Origin: Heloderma charlesbogerti
Lineage: Eukaryota; Chordata; Lepidosauria; Squamata; Helodermatidae
Length of the DNA stretch: 64,000 bases
Direction of reading: 5' to 3'
Assembly (NCBI GenBank): GCA_026122225.1
Contig: JANEZZ010000477.1
Coordinates: 124,001 to 188,000 of the forward strand
Shown here piece by piece: positions 45,323-56,548 of the stretch. Numbering within the stretch: position 1 is the first letter of the stretch; every line of letters starts with the position of its first letter. The notes beneath the pieces were generated by a model, which did not search any database, had not been told where the DNA came from, and saw nothing but the letters and a program-made list of their open reading frames with translations. The position numbers and the translations under genes were made by a program.

Positions 45323-48130
45323 CCAAGCTGATGCCAGAACTTGCTCAATTCCAGCCTACTGCAGCCAGCCAGCCAGCCAGCCATGTGGGATATATGACTG
45401 AGATTCCCTCAGTGCATAAGGTGCTGGGAGCGTCTTGTCATAGTGAAAGCCTTGTGTGCTTTTGAAGGCTCAGTGAGGAGAAGCGGAGATAAGAAGGCCA
45501 GTGGGATTTGGGGTGGATGGAAAAGGCAAAACTGAAGGAGGGAAGTGTTTGCATTAGGGAAATAGGATTAGGGAAAAGGGCTATCTGAAAGATGCAGTTG
45601 TAGACTAAATGGGAGAAGTATGTCTAAGACTGGCCTCTCTTGGTGCCTGCTAGGCTTCCTGCTCCTCCTGATTTTTATTTTATTTGTAAATATTTTTTAA
45701 ATAAAAAGAAATTTGACTGAGAGGCTGTCATGCTGCAAAGTGAAGTGCCGCCCTCCAGCACAATCTTGACTTCCAAGAACACTCCATGTGGGCCTCAGAT
45801 TCATGCTTACGCAATAAAAATGGTGGGTGGCTTCAGCTCAGCGCTTGGTTTTGAAGTGTGCACAGCCATCCAGAAAAAGGTTTTGCTTGTATCTCTGCTC
45901 CCTAGTAGAGGGCATCCTTATAATATCTAAGTTTGCAAACACATTTGTGTTGATACGTTACATCTTTCCATGTATACACAAAATATTTTCCGTAGTGACC
46001 TGCTTGACACGGTTGTGATTTGGACTGGAAAAATTTTGAGGTCACTTCTGGGGAGGTTTTTATGTTTTATTTACGTTCATGCCTCTGCTTGATTACAGTA
46101 GGGGAAAATATTGTGTGTGTGTGTGTTGGGGGGCATGTTGGCACCTAGGAATGATGAAATATTTGTTTTCAGTAACAAGATGCCAGTCAGGTTGGCACCT
46201 AAAATGTATACGTACCAATTAGATTATTTGCACATAGGACTATTAAAACACACACAAAAGAACAGATATTGGTTCTGAAGACATAGAATTGATGTAACCT
46301 AATGTCAACCTTTTTAGGGAAAGGATTACAATACTGAAAAAGGATCTAAGTGTGGGGTGAGAGGGAACTTCACCTGGGCCTCGAGTCCCAAGTGGGTTCA
46401 ATCCAGCCCAGCCCATGCTGAATGAGGGTGGAAATGAGGCTAAATTTGTGAATTATGCTTGAGGGATATTCATCCACGCTTATTTCACTGTATCTGTGTG
46501 AGGTGCCCAGATCTTGTGAGATTTGTTGAAGGCAATTGGAAGCAGTGTTGTAAAGAACAACACTCTAAAGGGGGAAAAGAGCAAGTGTGTGTACTTGTGC
46601 AGGAAACTCTGGGACAGGAATGCCCAGCATTTCTGGCTCAGTGGGTTCATTTGGAATGTTGAGAGAGTGTTGTGAGCAGACTCACAAAATGGCTGCCGTG
46701 GTAGGGGTTTGCCGCTTCATCAAATGGCTGCCACGGCAGGCATGGCTGGCCACAAAACGCTCACTTCCCCAAAGGCAAAGTGGTGAGGCGAGAAGAAAAG
46801 TAACTTGCTCAAGACCCTAAGTACGAGGCAGAGGTGGGAGGGCCGAGTTCCGAAACACAACGCCACTCTCCTGAATGCAAAATAAAGATGGTGCTGGAGG
46901 TTGGCACTACACTTTGCAGAATGCTAGTCTCCCAGGTAAAAGAATAAATAAAAACAATTTTAAGAAATGGACCCGTCTCTGGGACTTGTAGCTTGAGAGA
47001 CAGAGAGCAGTGTGTCTTCCTGGGTGCCATGCTCCCTCAAGGACTACAAGACTCAGAATTCCTTGGTTCCTGCTGGCATTTTCGTTGTGCACATGCAGGG
47101 GCAGCCAACAGGGCGTGGCTGCAGGCATGTGGGAGAAGCACCATATGGCCCTGATGGGAATTACAGGCACAAGAGCATATGGGAGCAAATGGGTTGGGCT
47201 GTGGCTTCCAGAGTGCATAGACGGCACTGATGCTACAGCCAGTGTACAGGATTTGAAAGGCATTTGTCACTCATGTATTAAAGTAAACACATGCTGGTCT
47301 CCTGTGTCTGACCGTGAATGCAAATCAAGCAGTCAGAAATAGAAGGAGCTTAAACAAAGGATACTAAAGAAGCTAAAAGGCAGAAGGCCCATCTGAGTCC
47401 AGAGAAAATGTATTCGGGCGCTTCAGGATGGATGAGCAAGGAACTGTACGGAAATTAGACTACTGTAGAGGTCAGCAAATGGAGCCTCTCCCTGCCTATG
47501 CTGATAGGGGACTTTTTAAAAATGTTTGGGGTAAAGGCACTAGCCTACCTCTCCATACCTCCTTTGCTTTGCTATTTGGAGGTTGTTATTGGAGTGGTGT
47601 TGCACGTATTGAGTGTGTATCCCTCTCAGTTTCCCAGTCATTATATAAAGTTTTGCTTGCAGATAATAAACTGAAGATTATTCAGTCTTTGATCAAGATC
47701 CCCATTTTGTGGAAAAGAACATCCGTTTCTAGTTGCATGCACTTAATAAACAAATGGCAAAATTGTAAGTGTCAAGGATGCGAGTGATTATGTATAATAG
47801 TGCTTATTCTCTTGCTGTGACATAATAACAAAATTACTAGTTTGTAGCTGTCTCCAAAGTACAGTAATTCTGGATTTTTACAAAGGCTTTAAAAACTGCT
47901 GCTTTTAATGAGTAATCAGCACTTGTTTCTTACCAGCCACATATGTATAATGTACAGTAAAACGTTGTTTATTCAGCCCTATTCTAATATGGATCCATAC
48001 TATATAACACTTAATTGGGTCCATTTTTATTCCTAACATCCCTAAGTTATGGATTAATTTCATAAAACCAGACAGAACGTGAAAATGGCTAACTTCTGTA
48101 TTGTCCTGGGACACTATATTATTCGGAATC

Positions 48131-48252
48131 TGGGGTAGGCAACCTGGTGTCTTCTGGATAATTTTGGGCTACAACTCCTGGAATCCCTGACCATTTCAAA
48201 TGTTGGCTGGGGCATATGGGAGTTGTGGTGCCCTCCAGATGTTTTGGACTAC
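48131..48252. mobile_element. Short palindromic element, CATCTGGAGG family, right arm
   Basis: Mirror of 2871-2992. Confidence 0.7.
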
Positions 48253-48687
48253 ATCTACCCTTCCTCTAGATAGTAGTCTGGGGCCAAAACCATCTTGATC
48301 ACCTCTTGAGTAGCTAGTCTCTATAATAATTACCTAGCAGTGCATGGAGCTTAGGTGCTCGGATAATAGGAGGGCAACTTCTTGGAGACCTGAAAAACAT
48401 ATGCACTTCCTGCAAGATCCTTTCAAGGAACGTATTGGTGATGATCCTTCGCTTTTCCAGAATGTGCATGAGACAGCAGTACAGTCATATGAGTATGAAA
48501 TATAAATGGAGTCAGAGCGGCCTAGTTTGCACTATGCTGCAATGCATTAGTGCGTTTTGGCCCACCAGTTGAAGACTGATGTGGCTGACACTCTAGGGTC
48601 TCTGGCAGAGTGTTTCTTCTGCTATCTGATCTTTTTTTTTAAACTGGAGGTGTCACGGATCTCTCTCATTCATTGAGACCACTGCTG

Positions 48688-48836
48688 CAGTGCATACAGT
48701 ATCAACATTTTATTTCATGAGCATGAAGTCAAATATAGTGTATGTGCGCGTGCACACACACACACACACACACACGTGCACACACATTATTTATCAACTT
48801 TATGCTCATGAAATAAAACATTAATATTGTCTGCAC
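48688..48836. repeat. Hairpin element with (CA)n core, right arm
   Basis: Mirror of 2287-2435, including equal repeat length. Confidence 0.7.
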
Positions 48837-49416
48837 AGGAGCAGGTGGGAGCAGTGGTAAAAGAAATAAGCAGAGGGATCTAGGATAGGTGCAGAATATT
48901 CTAGAATACTTTTCTTTGAGTAGTGCCTGTACTGGCAGCTTCTGAGCCCAATTTGGCCTACTGTGGGTGTCCGCTCATCAGGTCCCCTATTTCTATGCAA
49001 CATCCTTGAGCAGCCACTGAGGTCCACTGCTGCTGCCTGCCGTGGGCTTCCCTTTTAAGCCCCTCCCCTTCGCCCAGCGCTCATCACAGGTACAGATGTA
49101 TAGTTTCTGGAAATGTTGAAGCCGTGGGAAAATGTGTTTCTCCCCATTTTTTGTGTGGGGGAAGGGAAAATGGAAATCTTGAGGAAAATGGAAATATATG
49201 CAATGATTGCTTGCTTATTGAACAGAAAGTATTTTAATGCTTTAGCAGCATAATGGTGGCTGCCCAGTGCAGATAAGCACGGCCAGTGGGGGCAGTAGTG
49301 AGAGAGGCCTCACCCCATAGCCACCATGTCAGGGACCCCCTGGAGCCAGGCCCCTCTCTCCCCGCTCCCCTGGTTGCCAACCCAAGTGCCACAAATATGC
49401 CTCCCACACGGGGAAC

Positions 49417-49523
49417 AGGTGGTGTTGCGCTTCTGTCCTGCTTGTGAGCTTCATACTGGGGCATCCACTCTGGGAACAGAATGCTGTGCTAGGCAAGCCT
49501 TTGCTCTGATCCAGCACGGCTCT
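49417..49523 (+). mobile_element. CR1/L3-type LINE 3' fragment, right arm
   Basis: Mirror of 1600-1706. Confidence 0.65.
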
Positions 49524-50029
49524 TCACTTTCCGAAGTGAGGAATGCGCGTGAGCAACTTGAGGACTCGGCATCTGGGCATGTGAGCACTCGCTAATCTCC
49601 CGCTCCCTTCTTAAAGTGGTGCTTTGGCAAGACCCATTCCTAACAATCGGTTTTATTTTTCTTGTTTGTGTTAGCATTTTTTAACCTGATGCATTTCGAA
49701 AGCTCAGGGGTGGTGTTGGTGAAAAAGGCTTATGTTTTCAGTTTTTGTTAGCTTTAAAATATTTTAAAACGTCGGATTCCGAGCCTAGATGACTGTGCAT
49801 TTTTATTTATAGCTGCTTACATGTTGCTAGCTCCTGCGATGGCTTCTGCATCTTTGTTTCTGATGCTTGAGATCTTTGCTTATTTAAGTGACTTTGAATA
49901 GGAATGCTGCTAGGCAACCTCATCGTAATGTTATATATACATATCTGTAATGATAAATGTTAAGGTACAGTTTTGTAAACATAGCTTTCTATTTTCAGCA
50001 TTATTATTCTTTTTTGGGCTCCCATGTTT

Positions 50030-50057
50030 TCTGTCTGTCTGTCTGTCTTTCTGTCTT
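50030..50057. repeat. (GTCT)n microsatellite, right arm
   Basis: Mirror of 1066-1093. Confidence 0.85.
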
Positions 50058-50644
50058 TCTCTAAAGAAATGTAAATGAAAGGTTATATGTTTTGACTAGG
50101 TTGCATGCCAGAAGACAGGAATGCTGTTGCTCATGCTGTGTTGCAGGCTTGAATTTAACAGGCCATGCTGACACAGCTGTCATGATAAAAACATGTAAGA
50201 AAGGTATTCAGCTTGACCTGCTGCTGTGGAGATTAATTTCCTGAAGCATTTAGCCGTGCCTTGTATCTAACAACTTGCCGGGTAGCCATAGGTGACCAGA
50301 AATTCCATGCAGGTGAGTGAGCAGAGTAGCAGAAGAGCCCAGCCCGCATGGTTTCTGTGCTGTCTGTGGAGGAAGGGAAGCCCTCCACGGGCAGCACAGA
50401 AATGCATCAGGCTGGCAGAGTAGGAACAGATTACTTCTTCCCTTGTCTGCTTGGTAAAGACAGGTTTTTTTTAAAAAAATCAGCCTACATTTCCATGCTG
50501 GCTGCAAAGGAAGGGACACCTTTCCTCTGCAGCCAGTATGCCCCTTCTGGCTAGCAAATTTGTAGGGTAGATACTTTTGTGGGCTTACTTACAAGACTGA
50601 TTTAGCCTGCTGTTGTATTGATGTGAATATGAGTAGACGTGTAC

Positions 50645-50674
50645 GTGTGTGTGTGTGTGTGAGAGAGAGAGAGA
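50645..50674. repeat. (GT)n(GA)n microsatellite, right arm
   Basis: Mirror of 449-478. Confidence 0.9.
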
Positions 50675-50724
50675 AAGCACAATCCCTGTTTCACTATGAG
50701 GTGGTGCAGGTGTAAAACAAAATA

Positions 50725-51140
50725 ATGGTTCAACATTATGGCCGCATTAGAATGTAGCACTAAACCATAATTTAGTGCTATATGGACAAGCCTCAGCATC
50801 CTGTTCTTCCCCCCTCTGCTCTCCTCTGGCATGGCTACGAGAAGGACATCAGAAGCATCCTCTTCCATTTTCGACTGACTGACCAGAGTTTGTTGTTTCA
50901 TCTGAATCAGGATGAAGTGGTTAGTTGTAACTGGTTTGTCTAAAACAATCCAACTTCAAATTGGGGTTATGATCCTGGCTTGTTTGGTCAAACTGCAGTT
51001 AAAACTAACCACGATTCTTCATTTGGATGAAATGACAAACTCAAGTTAGTTGAAAATGGAAACAGATGCTTCCAATCTCCCAGTGGCAGGCTTGTGCATG
51101 TGTCACTAAACTATGGCTTAATGTTATGTCTGAACCATGC
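50725..51140. mobile_element. Short inverted-repeat element (MITE-like)
   Basis: The termini are inverted: ATGGTTCAACATTATGG at the left and, at the right, the complement of GCATGGTTCAGACATAACA. Subterminal blocks with AACCATAATTTAGTG are also inverted. It has no open frame of note and looks like a non-autonomous DNA transposon. It straddles the last position (51122) that can be paired with the left arm, so this edge is set by the window, not by the element. The ends resemble those of the elements at 53319 and 59249. Confidence 0.6.
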
Positions 51141-51203
51141 CTATGTGAACAAGGCTGTGGTCCCTCCACATAATAATTCCTCCTCTCCGTTCTGGTTTGA
51201 GGC

Positions 51204-51745
51204 TATTATTATTATTATATTTATACCCCACCTTTTTCCCAATACTGGGACACAGGGCAGCTTACAAAAATTAAAACATGTACAATTAAAACATATGAAA
51301 ATATATAAAAGTTAAAATATAAATTAAACAATACAATTAAAATTAGATTAAAACATTAAAACAGCATTTTAGCAGCTTACTCCCAGGTTCTAACTATGTC
51401 TCAAAGATCTGCTGGAACAAGAATGTTTTAGCTTGCCTTCAGAAACACATCAAGGAGGGAGCCATCCTAGCCTCCCTGGGAAGGGCGTTCTACAGCTGTG
51501 GGGCAGCCACTGAGAAGGCGTTCTCCTGGGTTCCCACCAAACGTGCCAGTGACAGTGGTGGGACTGAGAGAAGGGCCTCCCTAGAGGATCTCAGGACACG
51601 GGCAGGTTCATAAGGGAGGATGTGGTCTTTCAGATAACCTGGACCAGAGCCGTATAGGCTTTATAGGTCATAGCTAGCACTTTGAATTGTGTCAGGAAAC
51701 AGACTAGAAGCCAGTGAAGCTGTTTTAACAAGGGAGGCAAACCAT
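51204..51745 (-). mobile_element. Interspersed repeat of uncertain class
   Basis: The plus strand begins (TTA)n then TATTTATACCCCACC, the complement of a common sauropsid retroelement tail. It continues through GAAGGCGTTCTCCTGGG, GAGAAGGGCCTCCCTAGAGG, GAGCCGTATAGGCTTTATAG, CACTTTGAATTGTG and AAGCCAGTGAAGCTGTTTTA. I know this as a recurrent sauropsid repeat and think it LINE-related, but cannot name its family. No intact frame is seen. Confidence 0.5.
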
Positions 51746-52190
51746 AGTTCATTGTCTCTTCTGTCCATGGTCTGCACTTTCCTTGGCAATCAGGGCATCG
51801 CAGTTTGCAGTGCAGAGAGAACCATGCCTGCTGCCTGCCCGAGGTCGCAAAAACGCCCTTGGAGAGGAGGGAAAGGGGGCGGTTTTGCAGGAGGGGAGGG
51901 GACTGGGGAAGTGGGGATACGAGCTATCCTCAGCCCTCCCCAGCCTCCTTCCCTCCCTCTCCGCAGAACCCTAGCTAGACAGACAAAAATACCTATCTAG
52001 CAAAAATGCAGAGCAGGAGTGCTCTTCCTGCCCTGCATAGGATGCCCATAAGCCTCTGGGGACTGTGCCTTAAGGGTGCAGTCCTATGCATGTTTAGACA
52101 GAAAAACCCCCTACAACTCCCAGCAGGCCTCAGCCAGCCATTTTCTGTCTAAATATGCATTTGGATCACACCCTAAGCCCCCTTGTTTTC
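51746..52190. repeat. Composite short repeats
   Basis: GC-rich block with CTAGACAG...CTATCTAG (about 51973-51999), similar to the hairpin chain at 23401-23426. Then GGTGCAGTCCTATGCATG at 52075 and its rough inverted partner near 52150-52185 enclose ACAACTCCCAGCAGGCC. Probably a non-autonomous inverted-repeat element. Confidence 0.4.
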
Positions 52191-53318
52191 AACCTTGCAC
52201 AACTGGTGAATCCAGTGCTTGATTTCTGCTCGCACAAGGTGTTGTGCTAACACTAGTAAAATCTCCAGGGACAAGACCGTTCATTATGGTTGCTGACAGT
52301 TGTGCTACTTGTGTACGTTGTAGTACTTGATCTGCTAGTGCTTGCATAAGTAGTCATGCAAACAAAGGCTGCTAGCAGAACAATACCAAAGCTAGCTAAT
52401 GTCATGTTGGATGTCGCCAAATATTTACTAGTGTATCAATACCCTAATGCAACTGGGCCAAAGTAAGTGCAGTTGCAATAATCACATATTGTTCTCCTGT
52501 TTATTTCTGTCTCCATTTCCTTTCCCTTCTATATTTTGCTTTTCGGCCCAGGGTAGGAACCTGTCAAACGTGTTCCTTGTAAAGCTCAATGTACATAAAT
52601 GGTGCAATAGAAATTATAATGCTATACTTGCTTTGTTTTGTATGTGTTTTTTGGCGGGGGTGGTGGTGGTGATCGTCAGAAGTAATATGTAAAATACCAG
52701 CCCAGCAGAAGTCATGTTTGCAAAGACGCTTGAAAAGTGACACTGTTCGGGTATTGTGACAGAAAACATTCTGTCAAATTTATCTGCGTTTTTCCCACCC
52801 AGCCATAATATGTGCTGCAAAAAATGAAAAGCCCTCTACATTGCCATGTTTTCTCAGTGCCTGCACCTCTGGTCACTGTTCTGGCTTCAACACATATTGA
52901 GCTGTTTGTCTACCCAGGCAGCTAAACTCACATCCAATCCACACTTTCATGTAAATCACTCTTCAACTTTATTGATAGCACATCTTGCACAGCAAAGTAA
53001 TAAACTCAGAAGATCAATACTGAGCTATAGAGGAAGGATGAATGAAAGGTTGAAGCAGGCTGAGAGAAAAGGAATGGTATGGATGAGGTGATAAGACAGT
53101 GCAAGGCTAGGCCTTCCAGGCTGCAACTGAGGATGGCAGAGAACCAGGCCAGAAAGAAGCTTTACTTCTACCAAGGAAAAATTAGTCTGGAAAAAATTAG
53201 ACTAGAAATTCTTCCTAGGAACAACCGTTCAATGCATGATAATCGAGAGCAGGACCTTATCAGTTGCTGACACTCCAAGAGAGGGAAAATTAAAACACTT
53301 CTAAATGCAACACAATGG
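52191..53318. other. No recognised gene in unique region
   Basis: AT-rich DNA with a GGTGGTGGTGGTGAT tract near 52659. No domain, splice-bounded exon or known repeat is recognised. Confidence 0.45.
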
Positions 53319-53508
53319 CTGGGTTTGCACATAATGCTAACCCATGGTCTGGGTTGTTGAATTCTGGGTTGCTGTGTTGTGCGAACCCAGCCACACTAAC
53401 AAATCATGATTTGTTAACTATGAACAACCCAGAAAGAGAACCCATGGTTTGTTAGGTTGTGAACTCTGGGTTGTTTAAACCATAGGTTGTCATTATGTGT
53501 GAACCCAG
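53319..53508. mobile_element. 190-bp MITE with TIRs CTGGGTTTGCACATAATG
   Basis: The left end CTGGGTTTGCACATAATGC and the right end (complement of CTGGGTTCACACATAATGA) form near-perfect terminal inverted repeats of about 22 bp. The interior is itself palindromic (AACCCATGG and ACAAATCATGATTTGTTAAC). No target duplication was found. Same terminal type as 59249-59623. Confidence 0.75.
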
Positions 53509-53696
53509 AACTGCGAGTTGTTCATGGGTTGGTTCACCAGGCTGCAGAGGTGGTGGGCAAGAGTAGTAACAAACCCACCTCAGCTGCTCTACATGCTAGG
53601 ACTGCAGTACCACAAAGGCATTTGGGATACAGGGAGGGAGCAGAAAAAGGAGGAGACAAGCAACCCAGAAACTGAGAAAACAACGCATGGGTTGTT

Positions 53697-53790
53697 CGTT
53701 GTTGTTGTTCAGTCGTTAAGTCGTGTCCGACTCTTCATGACCCCATGAACCATAGCACGCCTGGCCTTCCTGTCCAAATCCTAGATCAGG
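53697..53790 (-). mobile_element. BovB 3' end fragment
   Basis: The complement reads GGGGTCATGAAGAGTCGGAC, ACGACTTAACGACTGAAC and ends in CAA repeats. This is the 3' terminus of a BovB-type element or of a SINE sharing that tail. It is very strongly 5' truncated. Confidence 0.75.
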
Positions 53791-54087
53791 TTTGTGATCA
53801 GTGTGGTACCCATGAAGCTCTGCCTCCTTCAAACAAATGCTTTTAATAAAAACCTTGAAAATATATTAGGGCTCTGGGTTCTTTTTCCTGTTTTGCACCT
53901 GCTGCATATCTGCTGTTGGCAGGCAGGCAGAGAAGGAAAGAGCTGTTTTCTGGCCCTGCCCAATCTTCCGCTCGCACAAATCGTTCTCCTTTGCTCTCTG
54001 TCCCCTTTTCCAGTCTCTAGCTTTGCCATTTCTCTCCCCATTACCCCTTTCCTTGCCATTTCTCTCCCTTCCCTGCCCCTAGCCGCC

Positions 54088-54125
54088 TTCTCTCCCCCTC
54101 CCTCCCTCCCTCCCTCCCTCCCTTC
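54088..54125. repeat. (CCCT)n microsatellite in pyrimidine-rich DNA
   Basis: A CCCT array inside a pyrimidine-rich block (53970-54290) that ends in a run of C near 54289-54300. Confidence 0.8.
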
Positions 54126-54299
54126 CTAGCCTTGCTCTTTCTCCCCACTATACCTTGCCGTTTTCCCCTCCCTCCCAGCCTCTAGCCTTGCTGTTTCTCT
54201 CTTCCAACTCCTTTCCTCACTCTTTCTCTCCTCTCAACCCCTTTGCCTTGCTATTTTCCCCTCCCTCCCAGCTTCAAGCTTCATTATTCCCCCCCCCCC

Positions 54300-54455
54300 C
54301 ACGAGCTCACTTTTGATTAGCTGGGCCCCTAAAGCAGCCATTATGTGACTAGCCACATCCTCTGTGGGAGCCATTTTGTGGTGATGCCCACAGCAGTTTC
54401 TCAAATTCCCAAATGTGCGCACAGGTCCAAAAAGGTCAGGGACCCCTGCTCTACA
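54300..54455 (-). mobile_element. hAT-like non-autonomous element fragment
   Basis: It ends GTCAGGGACCCCTGCTC, the complement of a CAGGGGTCCCTGAC-type hAT terminus, preceded by GCAGCCATTATGTGAC and GAGCCATTTTGTGG blocks. A related GCAGCCATTTTGTG block is at 4425-4440. Confidence 0.5.
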
Positions 54456-54559
54456 CAGGGTAACAAACCATGGGCTAAACATGGATTAAATAAATGATGG
54501 GTTAGTGCTAAGTGCGAACCAGGTTAATGCTTACTTTGGGCAGAACTGTCTCAGTAGCA

Positions 54560-54668
54560 GGTGTGGACAACTTTTGCTTTCAGTTCCCATCAGCCCTAGC
54601 CACCAGTGAGGGATGATGGGAGTTGTAGGCCAAAACGTCTGGAGGGCCACAAATTGGCCACCCTTGCA
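54560..54668. mobile_element. Short palindromic element, CATCTGGAGG family
   Basis: GTTCCCATCAGCCCTAGCCA, GATGATGGGAGTTGTAGGCC, AAAACGTCTGGAGGGCCAC. Confidence 0.7.
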
Positions 54669-54807
54669 CTATATGGACTACTTTACATGTTAAAGTAATG
54701 AAGTGCTAATGAGGCAAGCATGCATCATACAGGTCTACTCATCAGTAGCTTCTTGCCAAGTGTACCCTTGCTGGAAAACCCAGGCTTGTTTCTTTGTGTA
54801 GAATGGC

Positions 54808-55330
54808 CCTGTGTGGTAAAAACAGCAAAGAGTCTTGTGGCACCTTAAAAGGCTAACAAACGTATTATAGTGTATGCTTTTGTGGATTAGAACTCACTTT
54901 ATTAGATGCATGAAAGGTAATCCTCAATTGGCAGGTATAGATGAGGGGGAAGAGAAGGTGGAAGTGGCAGTTAAATGGTAATGAAATGCAATAAGCACTT
55001 TGACAATTCAATTAGAGCATCACTGTTTGCCAAATAAGCACAGTAACACTTCAGAACAGCAGTGAGGAGCAATAACACAATCAGCTTAGCAATGCTAAGT
55101 TAATTAACATCTGTAATGGGGCAGGAAACCATTGTCTCTATTCAGACCCAAATGAATAAAATTGAACTTCTTGATTAATTATAATTTAGCAGTTCTTTGT
55201 TGGAGCCTCCCTTTGAAATTCCTTTGTTCAAGGATGGCCACTTTGAGATCAGTAGCAGAGCGTCCTGGTAGGTTGAATCTCCTATTGGTTTCGGAATACT
55301 GGCATTTCTGAAATCAGATTTGCATCCACT
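54808..55330 (-). mobile_element. Interspersed sauropsid repeat, class uncertain
   Basis: It begins ACAGCAAAGAGTCTTGTGGC, ACCTTAAAAGGCTAACAAAC, then CTTTATTAGATGCATGAAAG. I recognise this as a repeat common in reptile genomes but cannot assign its class. The remainder to about 55330 is older and divergent. Confidence 0.5.
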
Positions 55331-55357
55331 GATTCTTTCTAAAGGGCTGGGATGGGG

Positions 55358-55468
55358 AGCATGTGACCCTCCAGATGTTGGGCTGGAGCTTTCATAGCAT
55401 TGTTGGCTAGAGCTGAAGCGGTTGCAGACCACCAACATCTGGGGGGCCACATGTTCTCCACCCTGCTA
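55358..55468. mobile_element. Short palindromic element, CATCTGGAGG family
   Basis: CCTCCAGATGTTGGGCTGG at the left and CCAACATCTGGGGGGCCAC at the right. Confidence 0.6.
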
Positions 55469-55534
55469 TAAGCATTGCCCTGTTAGTCCTACATAGAATG
55501 TAGAAGGGAATTTCTAGCATATGATAGTGTATGG

Positions 55535-55915
55535 CAGCCTTGCATCCCTGGTGTCCTCCAAATGTTTTGGATGATAACTCTCATCATTCCCAGCCAGCAC
55601 AGCCATTGGCTGGGGATGATGGGAACTGTAAGAACATAATATAAGAACATAAGAAGAGCCATGCTGAATCAGACCAAGGGTCCATCTGGTCAGGCATTCT
55701 GTTCACATGGTGCCCAACCAGCTGCCTGTGGGAAACCCCAAAGTAGGTGCAATAGCACCCTCCTGGTTGTGTTCCCCAGCAACTGATATACAGAAGCATC
55801 CTGCCTCTGCTACTGAAGGCAGTATAAAGCTGTCATGACTAGTAGCCATTGATAGCCTTATCCTCCATAAACTGTAATCCAACTCATCTGGAGAGCACCA
55901 GGTTGAGGTAGGCTG
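55535..55915. mobile_element. Palindromic element split by a LINE insertion
   Basis: The left half (55535-55631: CCTCCAAATGTTTTGGATG, TGGGGATGATGGGAACTG) and the right half (55870-55915: CTCATCTGGAGAGCACCAG) are one CATCTGGAGG-family element broken by the LINE at 55632-55869. Confidence 0.7.
55632..55869 (-). mobile_element. CR1/L3-type LINE 3' end with 8-bp target duplication
   Basis: The complement ends GAGCC/GGCTCTTCTTATGTTC-type sequence followed by a second TTATGTTC-like unit, as in the copy at 12579-12946. It is flanked by AACTGTAA at 55624-55631 and 55870-55877, a direct repeat made on insertion into the palindromic element. Confidence 0.75.
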
Positions 55916-56193
55916 TTTTATGATAGTAATCTAGTAGCTTTCTCCAGTTAGTCCAATGCATGCAGGATTCGCGGGTAACCGTTGGGAAAGTCCTGATGCC
56001 TTTGTTCAGTGCACTGTTTTGATTGCATTACTACCTATTTCTTTAAAGCAGTCGGCGCAAGCACATTCTATACAGTGTGTTACTTTTCATTCATTCCAAC
56101 CCTTGCCTATTTTGAAGAAGAATGTCAAAAATGTGGTACAAATTGCCGTCTAAATGCAGAATTACATACAGTGTAATTATTATTTATTTACTT

Positions 56194-56270
56194 AGATGTA
56201 AACCCCACTATGTTCAGTGGTGCTTACTCCCAGGTAAGCGTGCACAGGATTGCAGCCTTAGCTTTTGTGT
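56194..56270. repeat. GGATTGCAGCC-type short repeat
   Basis: GATGTAAACCCCACTATGTT, CTTACTCCCAGGTAAGCG, ACAGGATTGCAGCC. Same family as 56455-56548 and 14839-14915. Confidence 0.6.
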
Positions 56271-56454
56271 GTGCTCATTGCAAAAATGGCCACCCTATCA
56301 GTCTCAAACTTCACCTTTACCTTTCAGTGGGTAGTTAGTTTTATGTTCAGTTCTCCAGACAACCTATTTTAGAATATGGCAAAAGCCTTTTCCTATGCTG
56401 GCCAATATAAAGGGTATTGTAATAGTTAACCTAGAGTGAATCTTCAGTCTTTAA

Positions 56455-56548
56455 CAGTGCAGTCTTATAGATGTTTACTCAGAAGTAAATCCCATTGAGT
56501 TCTACAGGGCTTACTCCCAAGAATGTGTACATAGGATTGCAGCCAGAG
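56455..56548. repeat. GGATTGCAGCC-type short repeat, fuller copy
   Basis: GTGCAGTCTTATAGATG, CTCAGAAGTAAATCCCATTG, GGGCTTACTCCCAAG, TACATAGGATTGCAGCC. The two ends are roughly inverted, so a small inverted-repeat element is likely. Confidence 0.6.

Larger units (their letters stand above)
25601..51122 (-). repeat. Right arm of giant palindrome (inverted repeat)
   Basis: This arm is the reverse complement of the left arm and is one base longer, because of the poly-T at 43949-43966. It carries the forward copy of the NEDD4L-like promoter and exon, and it continues without a break into single-copy sequence after 51122. I therefore treat it as the likelier original orientation, which is inference. 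Its true outer end cannot be set, since the partner of 51123 lies outside the window. Confidence 0.97.

Noticed and set aside
8446..54455. A complete hAT transposon with transposase
   Set aside because: Only isolated CAGGGNTCCC-type ends were found (8446, 54455). They lie far apart and belong to separate non-autonomous fragments, and no transposase frame was found.
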